From NCBI GenBank assembly GCA_958510875.1, contig OY294067.1, positions 266,016,180 through 266,080,179 on the forward strand: a stretch of 64,000 bases of DNA, written 5' to 3'. This DNA comes from Endomychus coccineus. Taxonomy: Eukaryota > Arthropoda > Insecta > Coleoptera > Endomychidae. The notes beneath the pieces are model-generated. The model was not told the origin of the DNA and ran no database searches. It saw only the letters and a list, made by a program, of their open reading frames with translations. A program made the position numbers and the translations under genes. This document shows positions 1-14,200 of the stretch, in pieces. Positions within the stretch are counted from its first letter, which is position 1; every line of letters begins with the position of its first letter.

Positions 1-880
1 ATGTTTATCAATTCCACATAATTTATCTTATTGGATCAAACCTTAGAGCAATAAAAAATATAGGGCCTTGGATATTATAACACTACACTTTGTAGTGAAG
101 CCAACATCTGGCTATCCATCACTGCCTGATTTATAGATGAGGGGGCTATGACGTCATGAGTGGTTTGTATACATGGAACCTGGAGACTGACTCATTGGGT
201 AATTTTAAGGAAGGTATGGTGGAAAATAAACATTCTCGATTGAAAAACATATACCAATTAATTACACCATTCATATCTTCTATAGAAATTTGCGATGTTT
301 ATCAATTGATTACCCAAGAATAGTCGAAGAAAATATTTTCAAAGGCACATTTCACACTAACAACACAAAGATGAGCAAACAAGTTGGATTAATCGTCTTA
401 ACTCAGAAATCAAATGAACTGGCATACACGGAACTACCCGATGAGATCTAGTTTTAAATTTAACAAGGCCCTTCTGGTAAATAAACAAAACATGGAACAT
501 GCTATGTTGTATTCTAAACAAGGCCAGAAAAGTCCTCTATATATCATAGAAATAGGAACCTATTTCTCTGATATATATGTTATTGCTCTGGGGATCGAAC
601 TAGTCAAACATGTTCTCTTGTTCAATTAATAATTTCTCGGTAGATTGCTTGTGTATCTCAATTACAAAGAAATTCATTTATGTATTCTGTATCCCACAAC
701 ATAGTAAAATATAAATATAGGCGACAGATTACAGACGACAGAATAACGCCAAATAAATTGGCAGTTTGGCATCTGTATGCTGTTTGAAATGATCCCATCA
801 AATTATAAATCGTCTGTCTTCTAATACGCATGATATAGATAAAGAAACATCAAAACTTATCATGTTTGAGAAGACCACAT
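1..880. other. upstream non-coding DNA, nothing recognised
   Basis: AT-rich sequence with only short chance reading frames, for example at 414-629, that resemble no family I know. I see no gene, RNA or clear repeat here. Confidence 0.4.
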
Positions 881-892
881 TATTATTAAATA

Positions 893-1190
893 AGTGGGGG
901 GGGGGGGGTTGCGGTCCCTTAATGCCTAGGCCGAAGCCCTTTGCACCCCGTGTCACGTGTCACATAATGGAGTGGTTCCCACCCACCAGTGTTCACCTAT
1001 CAACCAGAGGGGCAGTTCCCTCCCGAGAGTATTCACCATTCTCCCCCAGATGAACGATTCCTAAAGAGGTTGCTCTGTGGGAGGATCAGTGTTACGTATC
1101 TTCACAGAAGGTGCATTGATGTTTTGCTTTTCCGTTTGCACCACCTGCACAAAGACGAATCGCCCTTTTACACCAATTTCGTCAGTTGAA
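893..1190. repeat. GC-rich block behind a G-run, probable transposon remnant
   Basis: A run of about twelve G (896-907) is followed by roughly 280 bp of much higher GC content than its surroundings. The base composition is unlike the flanks, which suggests an inserted, truncated mobile element. Short frames cross it at 862-1053 and 989-1189, but none resembles a known protein. The family is not identified. Confidence 0.3.
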
Positions 1191-1424
1191 GAGCTATGTT
1201 ATTATACACAAATACATTATTAACTTTCATCTAATTCTAAGATACAATATTTCAAAGGGTAGCTTCTCGTTTGCGAAAATCTAGACTTCTTGGACGAAAC
1301 TTGAATTTTTTCCAAAGGAGCTAGGTACTATTTATTCTTGTGTGTCAAAGACTCAATTACAAGGAAGATTATACATTATCCTGCATGTTGGAGGTAATAC
1401 CGCTAACTTTTACTGTTAAATACC

Positions 1425-1660
1425 AAAGTGCAGATTATCATGGAGATATTTGAATGGTGAAATATTTAAGAAGTGGATTAGGGAAATACCAAATTTAGAA
1501 GACCCTTCTTTAATTGTGACGAACAAAGCTCCATACTATTCGATGTTAGATGAAAAAAACCCATCAAGTTCTTCTAATAAAAATCAAATAATGGAATGAC
1601 TTGATGCACATAACATACTCTGGGATATGAAAATGTTCACAAATGTGAACTACTACAAAA
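1425..1660 (+). pseudogene. Tc1/mariner-type DDE transposase relic
   Basis: From 1453 the + strand reads NGEIFKKWIREIPNL, then SLIVTNKAPYYSML, then EKNPSSSSNKNQIME, a stop, and LDAHNILWDM. This is the arrangement of the middle of a DDE_3-type transposase of the Tc1 group in insects: the second catalytic aspartate block (normally D-N-A-P-Y-H, here N-K-A-P-Y-Y) followed by the 'rk.ei.eWL..hni' segment. The catalytic Asp is changed and an in-frame TGA interrupts it, so it is dead. It lies about 600 bp upstream of the HBS1 start. The family call is my recognition and is untested. Confidence 0.55.
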
Positions 1661-2230
1661 CAAAATATAACAGAAATGTAATACATGTTGCATTATTTTC
1701 CTTCATAGAAATCCTCATAGCACATGTATAAATGCGGAAATGCATAATTTTAGATCATTAAAAAATTGATAAGTAAAAGGAATGCCTATCAATTCATTAT
1801 TTATTACATCAGTAGTAGTTCATTAATTCGAACGCATAGTAACGCGGCGATTGCTTAAACATTACAAAATACTAACCATAGAGTTTGAGTTGTTTAGCTG
1901 TTGCGAAATTTGTGCGTCAGAGTCAGTCCTCAATCTAAGGAGAGGACATGATCCACATTTTGACTCAATTTTATAGTTGTTTCAAAGAATAATAGTTACA
2001 ACTTCTTTTTCTTGGTTGTTCTGTTTCGGGCTATAGATCATTTAGATTTATTCTATGGTCAAGATTGAGAATCGGGATTCAAGCACAGAACAAAACAAGA
2101 ATGATGCAGGCATTCAAGAATCAAGGCAAAATGTTTTGTTTGAATTTTACATAAAATATGCATAAAAGCTCAAGTATTAATGTAAATTGAAATATATTAC
2201 AGAATCGAATTATATTTAATTTTATTAAAA
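1661..2230. promoter_or_regulatory. HBS1 5' flank and presumed promoter region
   Basis: About 570 bp between the transposase relic and the HBS1 start codon. It should hold the promoter and 5' UTR because the first coding exon begins at 2231. No TATA box or initiator can be assigned with confidence. The ATG context (TAAAAATGTCG) is A-rich, as is usual for insect start codons. Confidence 0.3.
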
Positions 2231-5200
2231 ATGTCGAGACATAGAGATGTTCGTAACATGGATTATTCGGAAGGTTTGCTTAGATTTAATTATACATAAA
2301 TTCTCGAGAAATAGATTTAATGAGGTTAATGTTCTGTTGGTAAATTTTTCTTTTTAGAATATGACGGCTACGATGATGTTTATGGTCATTCTGTTGACGA
2401 TGATTACAGTATCTCTCCCAGTCATCGCCAATTTATGTATAATAGAGAACGCACAAGAGAATCAGAAAGTGACATAGTAGAGGAAGACGAGGTGCAGATT
2501 GATTTGCAAAAAGTTAGTTGAGCCATTTGAAAGATATCGGTAAAACGCATTGAGATAATATTAAGAGAAAGCTAAAATACCACTATATATGTAATCCGAG
2601 ATGCTTAAACAACTTCAGTAAACAAGTTGTTTGAAGTTCCAAAAATAATGCTCCGGTTGCAAAAAATTAATATTGCACCATTAAATGAAATAAGTATCAA
2701 GATAAGAAAAATACTTTGCTATAAAGTATAAGTAGTTAGTTTCAAACATATTTCGTTCATATTAAGAGGTTTTGTTCTGAATATTGTAGGGAAATAAATA
2801 GTGTATTGCCACATAGTTTCACCATCAGTAGCATTCTCAAACAAATGGTGATCTACTATTTCAAGATATGAATTACATACTAAACTTTTTAAATATATTT
2901 TTAAAATTGTTAGATTTGACAAATTTCACCTAACTAACAGAAAATTGAATTAGTCAATATCAATATTCATTGCAGTCCTTTTCTGAGAAATGAGATAGAA
3001 TGATTCTTCCATTGTTTCAGGAACCTCTTTCAGATATACAGAAGATTAAACTAGAATCATGTATCAAACAAATCAATTTAATAATGGGTCCCATCAACCT
3101 ATCACAAAGCGAACTCTTCAAAATTATATTGGATTGTAATTTCAATAGTGAAAGAGCTATTGGTGTGATACTGGATAATCAGAAACAAACTAAACCAAAT
3201 GAACGGAAAGAAAAAGGTAATGATAACTTTCATAAGGAGCTTTGATTTTCTTTTGTTCTCTATCTTTTTTATTTAAAATTGGATCATAATATTTAACAAG
3301 TGTGTTGCATGCATTGCTCAGTAAATCTTATATTCCTTCAGCTTATAACAGAGTCATTCCACGCCAATTCAGCAGTGACTTACAGGTGGGGGTCTTCGAT
3401 TTTACTCAAACTTGGTATACTTGTTCTTTATCATGAAATATTGATATATTCTAAATTTCAAATTATTATATTGAAAATTGATGTTGCTAGCAGTGAGACA
3501 ATAAATTTGAAAGTTTAGTCCGAAAAAAAATCAAAAAAGTTATTTCTCATGGATAGTTTGCTTTTACATAAAAATTGTTTAAAACCATATATTCGATAGA
3601 AAATTCTTCAACGAATTAAATGCCGTTGAATTAGGTGGTCGCACATGCGAAGAAAACGCAAAAAACTGTTTTTTTTTTCAAAAATTCATATCTCAAAACC
3701 CTATCCTTCGATTTTGCTGAAAATTTCAGAAAAGTTGGTTGAAACTTCATTCTTTAAGATTCCATTACTAGTAAAATGGTCGGACTATTTTTCCCACATG
3801 TTTTCTATGAAAAATGCCAAAAAATCGAATTTCATTAACGACTTGATTTCAACGTTTTCTGCCCATGCGCTAACAGTTATTGTAAATCTGATATAAAATA
3901 TGAATTCTTCGGGAAATTTCCGATAGATTGAGTCTTCTTACCATATTTTCAACAGGTTTTAACAACTGTACAGTTCAAGCAAAAATTTAATGAAAACTAA
4001 TAATATCTTAAAACTTATAATTCATAAAGTTTTCAAAATAGTTTTCAACTTCTTATGCCACTAATTGTAATAAATTACATTTATTGAGATATTGATCTCA
4101 ACCTATATTGAGATCTGAATGATGGTTTCAATCAACATTTTGAAAACGTCATGAATTATAAGTTTTAAGATATTATTAGTTTTCATTAAATTTTTGCTTG
4201 AACAGTACAGTTGGTTAAAAACTGTTGAAAATATGGTAAAACTACTCAATCGATCGGAAATTTTCCGAATAATTCATATTTTATATCAGATGTACAATTA
4301 CTGTTAGCTCATGCACAGAAAAACGTTAAAATCTGCAGTAAGTCGTTAATGAAATTCGATTTTTTTGGCATTTTTCATAGAAAACAGGGGGAAAAATAGT
4401 TCGGCCATTTTGGTCGTGATGGTAGCTCAAAAAATGAAGTTTCAACTACCTTCTCTGAAATTTTCACCAAAATCGGGTTTTGAGATATAATATTTGAAAA
4501 AGAATCCAACGGCATTGAATTCCTTGAAGTATTTTCCATCGAATATACGGTTTTAAGAAAATTTTTTGTTGTAAAAGCAACTTATTCATGACAAATAACT
4601 TTTTGATTTTTTTTCGGAATAAACTTTAAAATTTTTTGTCCCACTGCTGGCAACGTCAATTTTGAATCTCCAAACTCTGAATATATCAATATTTCATGAT
4701 GAAGAAAAGTATACCAAGTTTAAGCGAAATCGAAGACCCCCACCTGTAAGTCACTGCTGAGTTGGCGTGGAATGACTCAACAGAGTTTTCCAATTGACTT
4801 CATTTCTAAATTTAGTACATTTTTTAAGACAAGATTTAGTTCTGTGTTACTTTATTTTTGTTATTTTGATACTGTATTTTTAGTATGTCATATTTTTCTA
4901 GAACTTCCAATCTTGAATTGGTGCAGGATTCTACTTCCTAACTGTCAAATTCTGTCATTTATAAACGAGTTTTTATTTTAATTATTATTTTTTGTTTCAT
5001 GCACTGTTTTGGCTACTTTTTTGGATATTACGTAAGGTAAGATGAAACCGATTTACATTATGATCGAAACATATCTTTTGGTTTGAAAAAAACACCAATC
5101 TTATTTAATCTGCATGCTGATAGAGTAAATTCATCACCATCTTTATTAAAATTTGCAAGCAAGTTACGTAATAATATAGTAGAACATAACAGTAATTGTA

Positions 5201-8200
5201 TGTCAGAAATAACTTTGAATAATGGTGGTTTCCCTACACCTCAAAGTACCACAACTGAAACCTTAGATCAATTTAGTTCTAAAATCTGTGCCTTCCCAAA
5301 ATTTGGTGAAACTAATTCATCAAATCTTGGCAACAATTTTTCTAATTATTTGAATAAAACAACCGAACCGAAGCCGAGTAATTCACATGTAAATAATTTT
5401 CTTTTTAAACTGAAACAGAATGAGGAAGATAAGGAATTAAATAATGTTACTAAAATTGAAAATTCAACTTCAAATAAAGGAAATCAAGATAATGTTTTGA
5501 GTTTCATGTCAAAATTGAAAATTCCTCAATCTAAATCAGTGGTAGATATATCGGCCAATAAGGCAGTTGTGGATTCAGATTGGCACATTGATCTTACCTT
5601 GGCGCTTAATGATGATAAATGTGGTACTAAATCTAAGAGCAATGAGTCTTCTCATAAAAATCCCCTAACTAAGGATTGGCACATTGATCTTTCTGCAGCC
5701 TTGAAAAATGAAGATGTTTGTGATTCAGTACTTCATACTTTGAAAATCTCAGAAAATCAATTTGATATTCCATTTGTTGATTGTGAACACGATATTGAAC
5801 CAATTGAACACCCGAACTTAATATGCAATCTGGATGTTAGTAATATTGTGAAGACAAAAATAAGTTGTAAAAAGAAAGCATCTGCATTCGGCAAAATTCT
5901 TTGTCTCAGATATGGGGCAAAATATAGAAATATATATTCAAATAATATTTCGGGATGTAAGATTTCACGCTTTACATTTTCAACTCAATCGCCAGATGAT
6001 AAAATCATCAAGCATCTAGCCAGACGTTAAACCAATTTTGTAACATGTTACAAAATATGTCCATCATCATCATGTTTTTATTTTTGCTCGACCATATATC
6101 TATCATTCATGTGATTCATTATAAAACTCTTAGAAGGTTTGATAATTTCAAACTTTACCTCATTTAGCTAGCCGTATCTGGCTATACAGTATTGGTACAA
6201 AGTCTGATCGTACAAATCGAAATATTGTGATATTTTCATTGAAACCACAAGTAGTGTTCATGTATATTACTTCCATCAAATTATAACCATTATTTTGTAG
6301 TATCGCTAAATATAATATCACATATTATATTCTCAAAACCCCAATATGATATTTTTTATTTACCTATATATTAGGCAATTCAAATATTTCATGTATTTGA
6401 TTTTATTTGGATAGAGGATCTGAAATCTTTATTTTCCGTACGTCTTTGTCATTTTCTGATAAATCAAGAATTCCTTTATCGAAATTTTATCAGCAATTTC
6501 TCAAACTGATAGTTTTTATAACATCCCGTCCAATTGAAGCAAGAATATTGTAATATTAGTATGAAACATAAATGATCCATGAATTAAAACGCGAAAACAG
6601 TAGAACTATAAATTTATTATTAGCGGCATATAAATATTGATATTACTTAATTAACATAGTTTTTGTACAAGTCATTATGTATATTATGAGATAAATCAAT
6701 TAATGTTTTACCATGAAGAGTAGTTTTATTTGGGAGCAGTAGTTACAAAAATACTGTTTATGAATACCATTTCTAGTATGAGAGTCAGAATCGAGACATG
6801 AAGCTGGTTGAAGATGCTTTAAATTTATTTTTAGTCTGATTTTATTCTTCGAGTGGCTAATAAATTTTGGGTTGTTAATTTCCAATCAATAAATGTTTAA
6901 TTGCATGCAACATTCTGAGATATAAATGGATATTACTTCAAATGGATATCAAGTTAGTTTTTTCCTTTGCATACAATCAGTTTAACTTGTTCTAATTTTT
7001 CTCGATTATTTTTTTTTCTTGTTCAGCGTGGGCAGAAGTTTTATTCAGAACTTTCATTTATCCTTCTGAAAACCTTTTTATTATAATAAAATTTTCATTC
7101 CACTTTGACTACATGTTCATTGCTCTTCATTCATCTATATTTAATTTTTTAATATCAGATTGAGTTGAATTATATCCTATAAATAGTTGTATCTAGATTT
7201 CAACTTTGAATTCCTAATAGCATCCTAACATGACCAGTTGAGGAAATAAAGCATTCCACCTTCCAAAACTGGCGCAGTTGGACGGATTGAGATGCGGTTT
7301 TCTGGATTCGCTTCAGAAAGTGATTCAGAAATTTTGTGCCGGGTTTGTTTTTTGCTAAAAAAATTTATTGCATTTCTACAGCCAAAAAATGCATTTTTCT
7401 AAGTGCACTTTTTGAGGTGAATAAAAATAATAATTACTCGGTGGATAATGCGTCAAAAGGACTCGGGGGTCGCTGAACATGAATATACTATCAAAAAAAT
7501 TACCGTAGGTCCCCTTGTTACTTCCCCGGGGTATCCGGGGGTCCTGACGCCCAGGATATGAATAAATTCCATTAAAAATCGTTTTTTAATGCTTGTCAAC
7601 TGTTCGAGTGAGGATATAAAGGTCGCTGATGATGATTGCGGCATACAAAAACTCATGCAATACCTGGTGGTACGCGGAGACCGAATATCTATGTCATCTT
7701 CTAGGAATTTGTTGATTTTTATTCATAATATATAACAAATTCTCGCTCTCGGGGGCTTTCAAAGTCGTCGATCACCATTAATGTTCTGCAAATTACCTGT
7801 GGGTGTTTCCGGGTCTCTGGACCCCCGCCTATCTACATCTACGAATTTGTTATTTTTTATAGATACTGAGAAAATACCAATAAGAAAAAAATCCGTAGTT
7901 TGCATTCATGGGATCACGACTATGTGAGGGTCATAATCGTGATCGGTGACTTCGAAAACCCCCGAGAGACAGAATTTGTTACATATTATGAAGAAAAATT
8001 GACAAAGTCCTAGAAGATGACGTAGATATCCGGTTTCCGGCTACCACCAGGTACTGCAGGAAAGTTTTTGCATGTCGTTATCATCATCAGCGACCTTTTC
8101 ATCCTCTCTCGAACAGTTGAGAAGCATTAAAAACAATTTTTTTATGAAATTCATTCATATCCAGGGCGTCAGACCCTCCGGATACCCCGGGGAAGGTCCA

Positions 8201-11200
8201 AGGTGAACTCAGGGAATTTTTTTGATAGCATACTCGTGTTCAGCGACCCCAAAAACCCCCGAGGAACCAATTCGAGTCCGTTTGACGCATTATCCACCGA
8301 GTAATTATTTTTTTTAATCACTTTAAAAAGTCCACTCCGAAAAATGCATTTTTTGGCTGTGGAAATACAATAATTTTTTTTCCGCAAAAAAAAACCCGGT
8401 ACAAAAAAAGTTTCTAAATTACTTTACTTTCTGAATCAAATGCAGAAAACCGCATCTCAATCCATACAACTGTGCCAGTTTTGGAAGGTGGAAGGCTTTA
8501 TTTCCTCGACTAGTTATGTTCGGATGCTATTAGGAATTGAAAGTAGAAATCTAGATACAACGGTTTTGCAAGGTTTGTCCTTTTTTAGTGCTCTATTTCC
8601 TCGACTAAAGGTAATGTCAATTAGAAACGAAAGTTGGTTAATAATTAAGCCTTTAATATAAAATCTTATAAATAATAATAGGTTCGAAACCTTGATGAAA
8701 AATGAAGTACCTGAAGTAGTTGAAAAGCCAATTTACAGGCATTCAAGACGAATAGGAAAATTGAAAATGCTTCATTTCATCACTTTCCCATTTCATGTGA
8801 AAACAAATAAAAATGAATGCGTGTATTCAAATTTTTATTCCATCATAGTAATGGTATCAATGGAATCATTCCAATTAGTTTGGCATGGATTCAAATCTAA
8901 TTTTTATCTAAAATCAACATGAATGACACGTAAATTCATACTTTTTATATTGCCGAGAACAAATTGATAGGTTTAGGTTGAAATATTCTGAACATAAAAA
9001 GGTGTTCAGCTGTTTTGTTTTCCGAGCCTCGGTGGTGAAACTTGTGGTTATTCCCTATATTAGGCTTATATTAAGCTAGAATACATGTACAAAATAAACT
9101 CATTAACTTATTTGTTGGTGATTGTTATTATTTATATTTGTTAATTAATTTTTAAAGTAGGTACTTGCATATGCTTGAAATAAAATGTTTGCTAGAACGA
9201 AATGTTAATTCCTTAAATTAATTTTTTGTAAAGTTAATGTGCCACTAACGACAATAAATCCAATCGAACTAGAGGCAGCCAAAGTCGTAGCGGCGGGTGG
9301 TAAAACTACTACCAACATTACAAAAGGTTTTGAAATTAGTAGCCGTTTAGACGTCACACCCAGGTCTCAGTCTCCGGCATCTGGTAGAGTGACACCCGTT
9401 GGTGTTATTCAAACGGGTTCCGAACCTTACGACGACTTTAAAATTGGAAAGTCCAAAGATTTCCGCGATCCTGAAATGCAATACCAGAAAGAACGGGGCG
9501 AGTCTAAGGAACATTTGTACATGGTAGTAATTGGACATGTTGATGCTGGGAAATCGACGTTGATGGGTCATTTATTATGTGCTCTTGGACAGGTTGGTAA
9601 ATCTCATTATCATCTGTGAAAATATTAAGTCGTGAACTTGCAAGAAGCCATTATATATCACTTGAATAACATCTTCAGCGGAAAATCTCTTCTTCTCAGG
9701 TAACTCAAAAAACAATGCACAAATATGAACAGGAGAGTAGAAAACTGGGAAAGCAAAGCTTTATGTACGCGTGGGTTCTTGACGAAACGGGAGAAGAGAG
9801 ATCAAGAGGTATCACTATGGACGTTGCGCGATTTCAGTTTGAAACATCAGCGAAATTGGTAAGATTAACTTTTCAGCATATCTTCACCCTAATTAGCAAG
9901 CCTGGTAACTTCAATTCAATTCAAAATTTTTCAGGAAACAAAAAACTTCCTTAATGGGTTCGTCACAACAATTTCATTCCTTTATTTTTGTATTTAATAA
10001 ACAGTTCTACCAGATTTTTCAATGATTTTCTAAGTAAAAAAGAGTTCACAACTATGGATACCTATAAGACTAATAAGTAAGAAATACTACACTACGCTAA
10101 AAAATATTTGTAAAGTACTGAGTACCTTTCAACTACCGATTAGCCATCTTCAAAGTAAACTAAATTAGAAAACAAAGTGTGTCTGTTTAAATACTATTTG
10201 GAGTTGGTAATGCAAATAATAATCTCAGCTGGAGATAAATGTGAATGCATTAAATTCCTTTTTCGCTTATAAATTTTCATTCCTTCTAATTTCCTAGATA
10301 TTTGTCAGTACAGTGATTCAAAAGCGCTAAGCTTCTTTGAGTAATGGTTTGTCCTGTATTTATATGTTCTGCTAATTTTGATTTTTCACTGTTATTTTTC
10401 TTTATATGGACAAAATGTTCTTTATATTGAGTTAAAATATTCCTTCTAGTTAGACCCACATAGCTTTTCAAATATTACTCAAAATCAGTTTTGTGAATTC
10501 CAGATTTCTTTCTATCGCTAAAGTGTATTTGAGTGAATCAAATTGACTATTGACCATTAAATCAAAATCTTTACTTGTAATGGCGAGAATATCATCGACA
10601 TATCTGGGTCATACTTTGGAAACTGATTTAATTTAATTCACTTAGAAAAATATTGGCCATAAAAGGGGAGAGTGGATTGCCCATTGCACATCCGCTTGTT
10701 TATACTCATTTTTGTTGAAAGTGAAATAGTTTTGTACCATACAATGACGTAAGGATCAAACATTCTATGCCTTTTTATTGGTGATATTGATGTTTGAAAG
10801 CCATTTTCCTAGATTTTTTTTTCAATTTTATTCCAATATTCCACCAAAATATATATTTTTTCTCTCTGGGAGAGGAAAACCTCATTGACGCCATCTTTGG
10901 ATATGCCGGACTTTTACGAACTAAAGCCACCTTCCCTTCCGAAAGACCGTTCTGGAAGTACCAACTGGGATATCATCAGAACGGTCTGGTCTGTTTATCT
11001 GTCTTTTATATCTTCCTATGCTTCCTTTTTCATTATTCTCCCTACAAATCCTCTTATGCATTCGTATTTTTCTTCAAAGATTGAAGCTGTCCATGTCCGG
11101 TCAAGGCTGGTCAAGTCTATAATCCTGAATTCAAACTGCAACCATCTTCCTATGTATATTATAAGCCTCTTTGTCCACTGTGTCCAACCCTTTCCAAACT

Positions 11201-14200
11201 CTCCCGTCTAACTTCCCACCTGTTTGAACGTTTCTTTTCATTCTTTTTTTGCAGTTGTTGATGAGTCTTCTCTGTGGTGCAATAGGTTTCTCTCTTTTAC
11301 CTGGAAATCAATAGGTGTCCCACCAGTTACTACTTGTAGTGCCTCCGCTGAAGCAATTCTGTACGAACTTATAGGGCAGTTCATATTTATCTCAGGCAAC
11401 GATTAATAAGACGAGGTCGTCTGCGAAAGCGATAGCCTTAACTCCCGTTTGCCATTCACTTCGCAAATCCATCGTATGCAAGATTACACAGTTTTAATCA
11501 TAAAACCAAACCCTGTGGGACCCCGGTTGTTACGTTTACAATCAAGGTTCTCCAACTTGCTGTTTCTTTTCATTCAAATAGCTGGAAACGATATTCCGCA
11601 GATATTTGGAATCTCTCTTTCAGATAGTTCTCACATAATTGCTGTCCGCTTCACCGTTTTTAAGGCTTTTTAACATCTAAGGTGACTGATGCACTCCATC
11701 TATGAACGTTTCCTTATAGTTTTGGTCTCTATAAACCGTTTATGTGGTACACTTTCCTCTTGTAAAACCACAATGGTACTCTCTTTCTACATATTTCTTT
11801 TTCCCGCCTATTTCTTAACATTAGCTCATAGATGGCATCCAGAAGGCAGATTGGTCTGAGTTTCAGGTATTCTGTCGAAGAGATCCCTTTGGGTATAAGT
11901 ATCAATTTAACAATTATCCGCACATCGTGATAAAACTGCTTCATCAACAGCTTATTGAGTCGTCCAATTTCTCGCTATATTTTCTACTTCTTTTAGGGCC
12001 CTTGACTCATGAATCATTCCACCGTTGAATAAGATTTAACTCATTTTGATTAGTTATCATCTTGATACATTTGTGTAATTTGGCAAACTATAAACATTAG
12101 AAACACACTTTCCACTGTTTCATGTGTCTACTAAATCTTATAGTTAAATTCAAAGCTTTCTTCTACTCAGAAGAATGTATTCATCTGTAACTAATTGCAA
12201 AATGCAAGTTAATAATAATCTTCTATTCTGTATAATATGTGGTTTTTATTTCCAATAATATATTTGATTGTTTAATTTTTATTCAGGTTACTTTATTAGA
12301 CGCCCCTGGACATAAAGATTTTATTCCAAATATGATATCTGGCGCAACTCAAGCGGATGTCGCTCTGCTCGTTGTAGATGCAACAAGAGGTGAATTCGAA
12401 ACCGGATTCGGCCTAGGCGGTCAAACAAGAGAACACGCCCTGCTCGTGAGATCGCTCGGAGTCACACAACTAGCCGTGGCAATTAACAAACTTGACACAG
12501 TTTCCTGGTCGCAGGATAGATTTGACGAAATTGCAACTAAATTGAGAGCTTTCCTTAAGCAGGCCGGATTCAGGGAGGGCGACGTCACATTTGTGCCTTG
12601 CAGCGGATTGAGTGGTCAGAATATGATCCAGAAACCGACAGAAAATGAATTATTGGTTTGGTACAATGGGCCTTGCCTTTTAGAAGTGATAGGTTAGTGT
12701 TTTGTTGTATTGCGTTTAGAGCTATTATATCACATGTGGCTTTGAACGACTTTATACTGTTGTTTTTGTTAATTTGTTATTGAAATATTTTCCGTTTAGC
12801 TGTAAGTTTTAGTCAATTGCTACTTTCTCAAGTGACAAGTTACGGGATGTGAGAAAAGAGGAAAAAGATAAATTCTTCTTACAGGAAGTAGTAGCAAGTA
12901 GAACAATAATAATGGGCGACGTTAATAGAAGGTTAGTGAAAGATAACAGGAATTGAATGGTGCTTAGAGAAAAACGGAGGACAGACAAACTGATAATGCA
13001 GAAATGATTATAAACTTTTGCATGGAAAATGAACTAAAGATTGGAGACATACTTTGTAAAGAAGGAAAGTCATAAAATAAGGTAATTAACAGGTAAACAT
13101 CGACTACCTTCTAGTAAGCAAAGATATATGAAAAAGTGAAAAATAAGTAAAAAGAGGAACAGAAATTGGAAGTGACCACTTCCTGCTAACAGTGGTAGAA
13201 TAATTTGCGGAAAAGAAGAGTAGTGAAACAGAAACACACAATCTTGGAGAACATGAGACAGCAGAAAGATTTTAAAGGAAAACGGAGGAAATTAAGTCAA
13301 AGCACTATAAAGAAAAATCTGCAAAGCAGATACAGTGAACAGGGATGTAACATAGACTCAATGGCGGAATGATCAAGTAGAAGAGGCAGTTAAATATGAG
13401 AAAAGAACATGGAAAAATATTTAAAAACAAAAAAAGTAGTGCGAAGAATATACGGAAAAAGATCAATAGTAAATATCACAATTATTAAGAAAAAGAAGAT
13501 AGCTGGAAAGACTTGTAATAAAAATAAAATCGGAAATTATTTTTTGTATATTATGTAATATGAGGAAAAATGAACTGTTACATAGATCCTTTTGTTAGCA
13601 TAATCTTTCGATTTCGGACACTTCTGCTGGTAATAATCTCTAGTGGGTGGGGAAAACAATAGTCGATTTTATCAAGTTTACAGCATACAAGTTTAATACT
13701 TTGGTGTATAATGTAAGATCGTGGGCAGGACTATTTGCAATAATTTAAAAAAATAGCATTTTTTTCTCTCGAGTTTGCAACTGCTATTAAATGTCACAAA
13801 CTAAAACCCCCTAGTTTTCAAAAACACTTGAACTGTACTGTTTTGACTGAACAATCATGTTTCTGAATATGACTTATACCATTTTGAAAAACACTCAGTA
13901 TAAGAGTCTATCAGTCCACACTTGTTTTGTTAACCAATCTAGCTTCGTGGGAACAGGAATATCGCAGAGTGCCCTTCTATTAAAACTATCAAGCAAACAA
14001 AAATTCAAATTACCACAATATTGTAGTAGGGACTTGTGAATTATTAACAAAAACGCTAAAAAAATAACTGTTTTATTATTTTACATCAACAATATAAAAA
14101 CGTATTGCGAGCTGTCTCGATCATATTCGTCGACGTCACGGAGATTATCCTGTTTATCCTGGGAAGTCTAAGGGATTCGGAGAATGTCCTGAAAACTGGA

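Noticed and set aside
5083..6030. independent intronless gene
   Set aside because: The frame has no good ATG at its start (first codon TTG), is open upstream to 5041, and fits the HBS1 exon 3 phase exactly.
7850..8400. coding frames within the foldback (8169-8387 and 7453-7656)
   Set aside because: Both come from the two arms of the same inverted repeat and have no family resemblance.
9593..9619. continuation of the 9239-9619 reading frame as coding
   Set aside because: HBS1 conservation (G-Q-V-x-x-K-T-M) requires splicing at 9592 to 9700.
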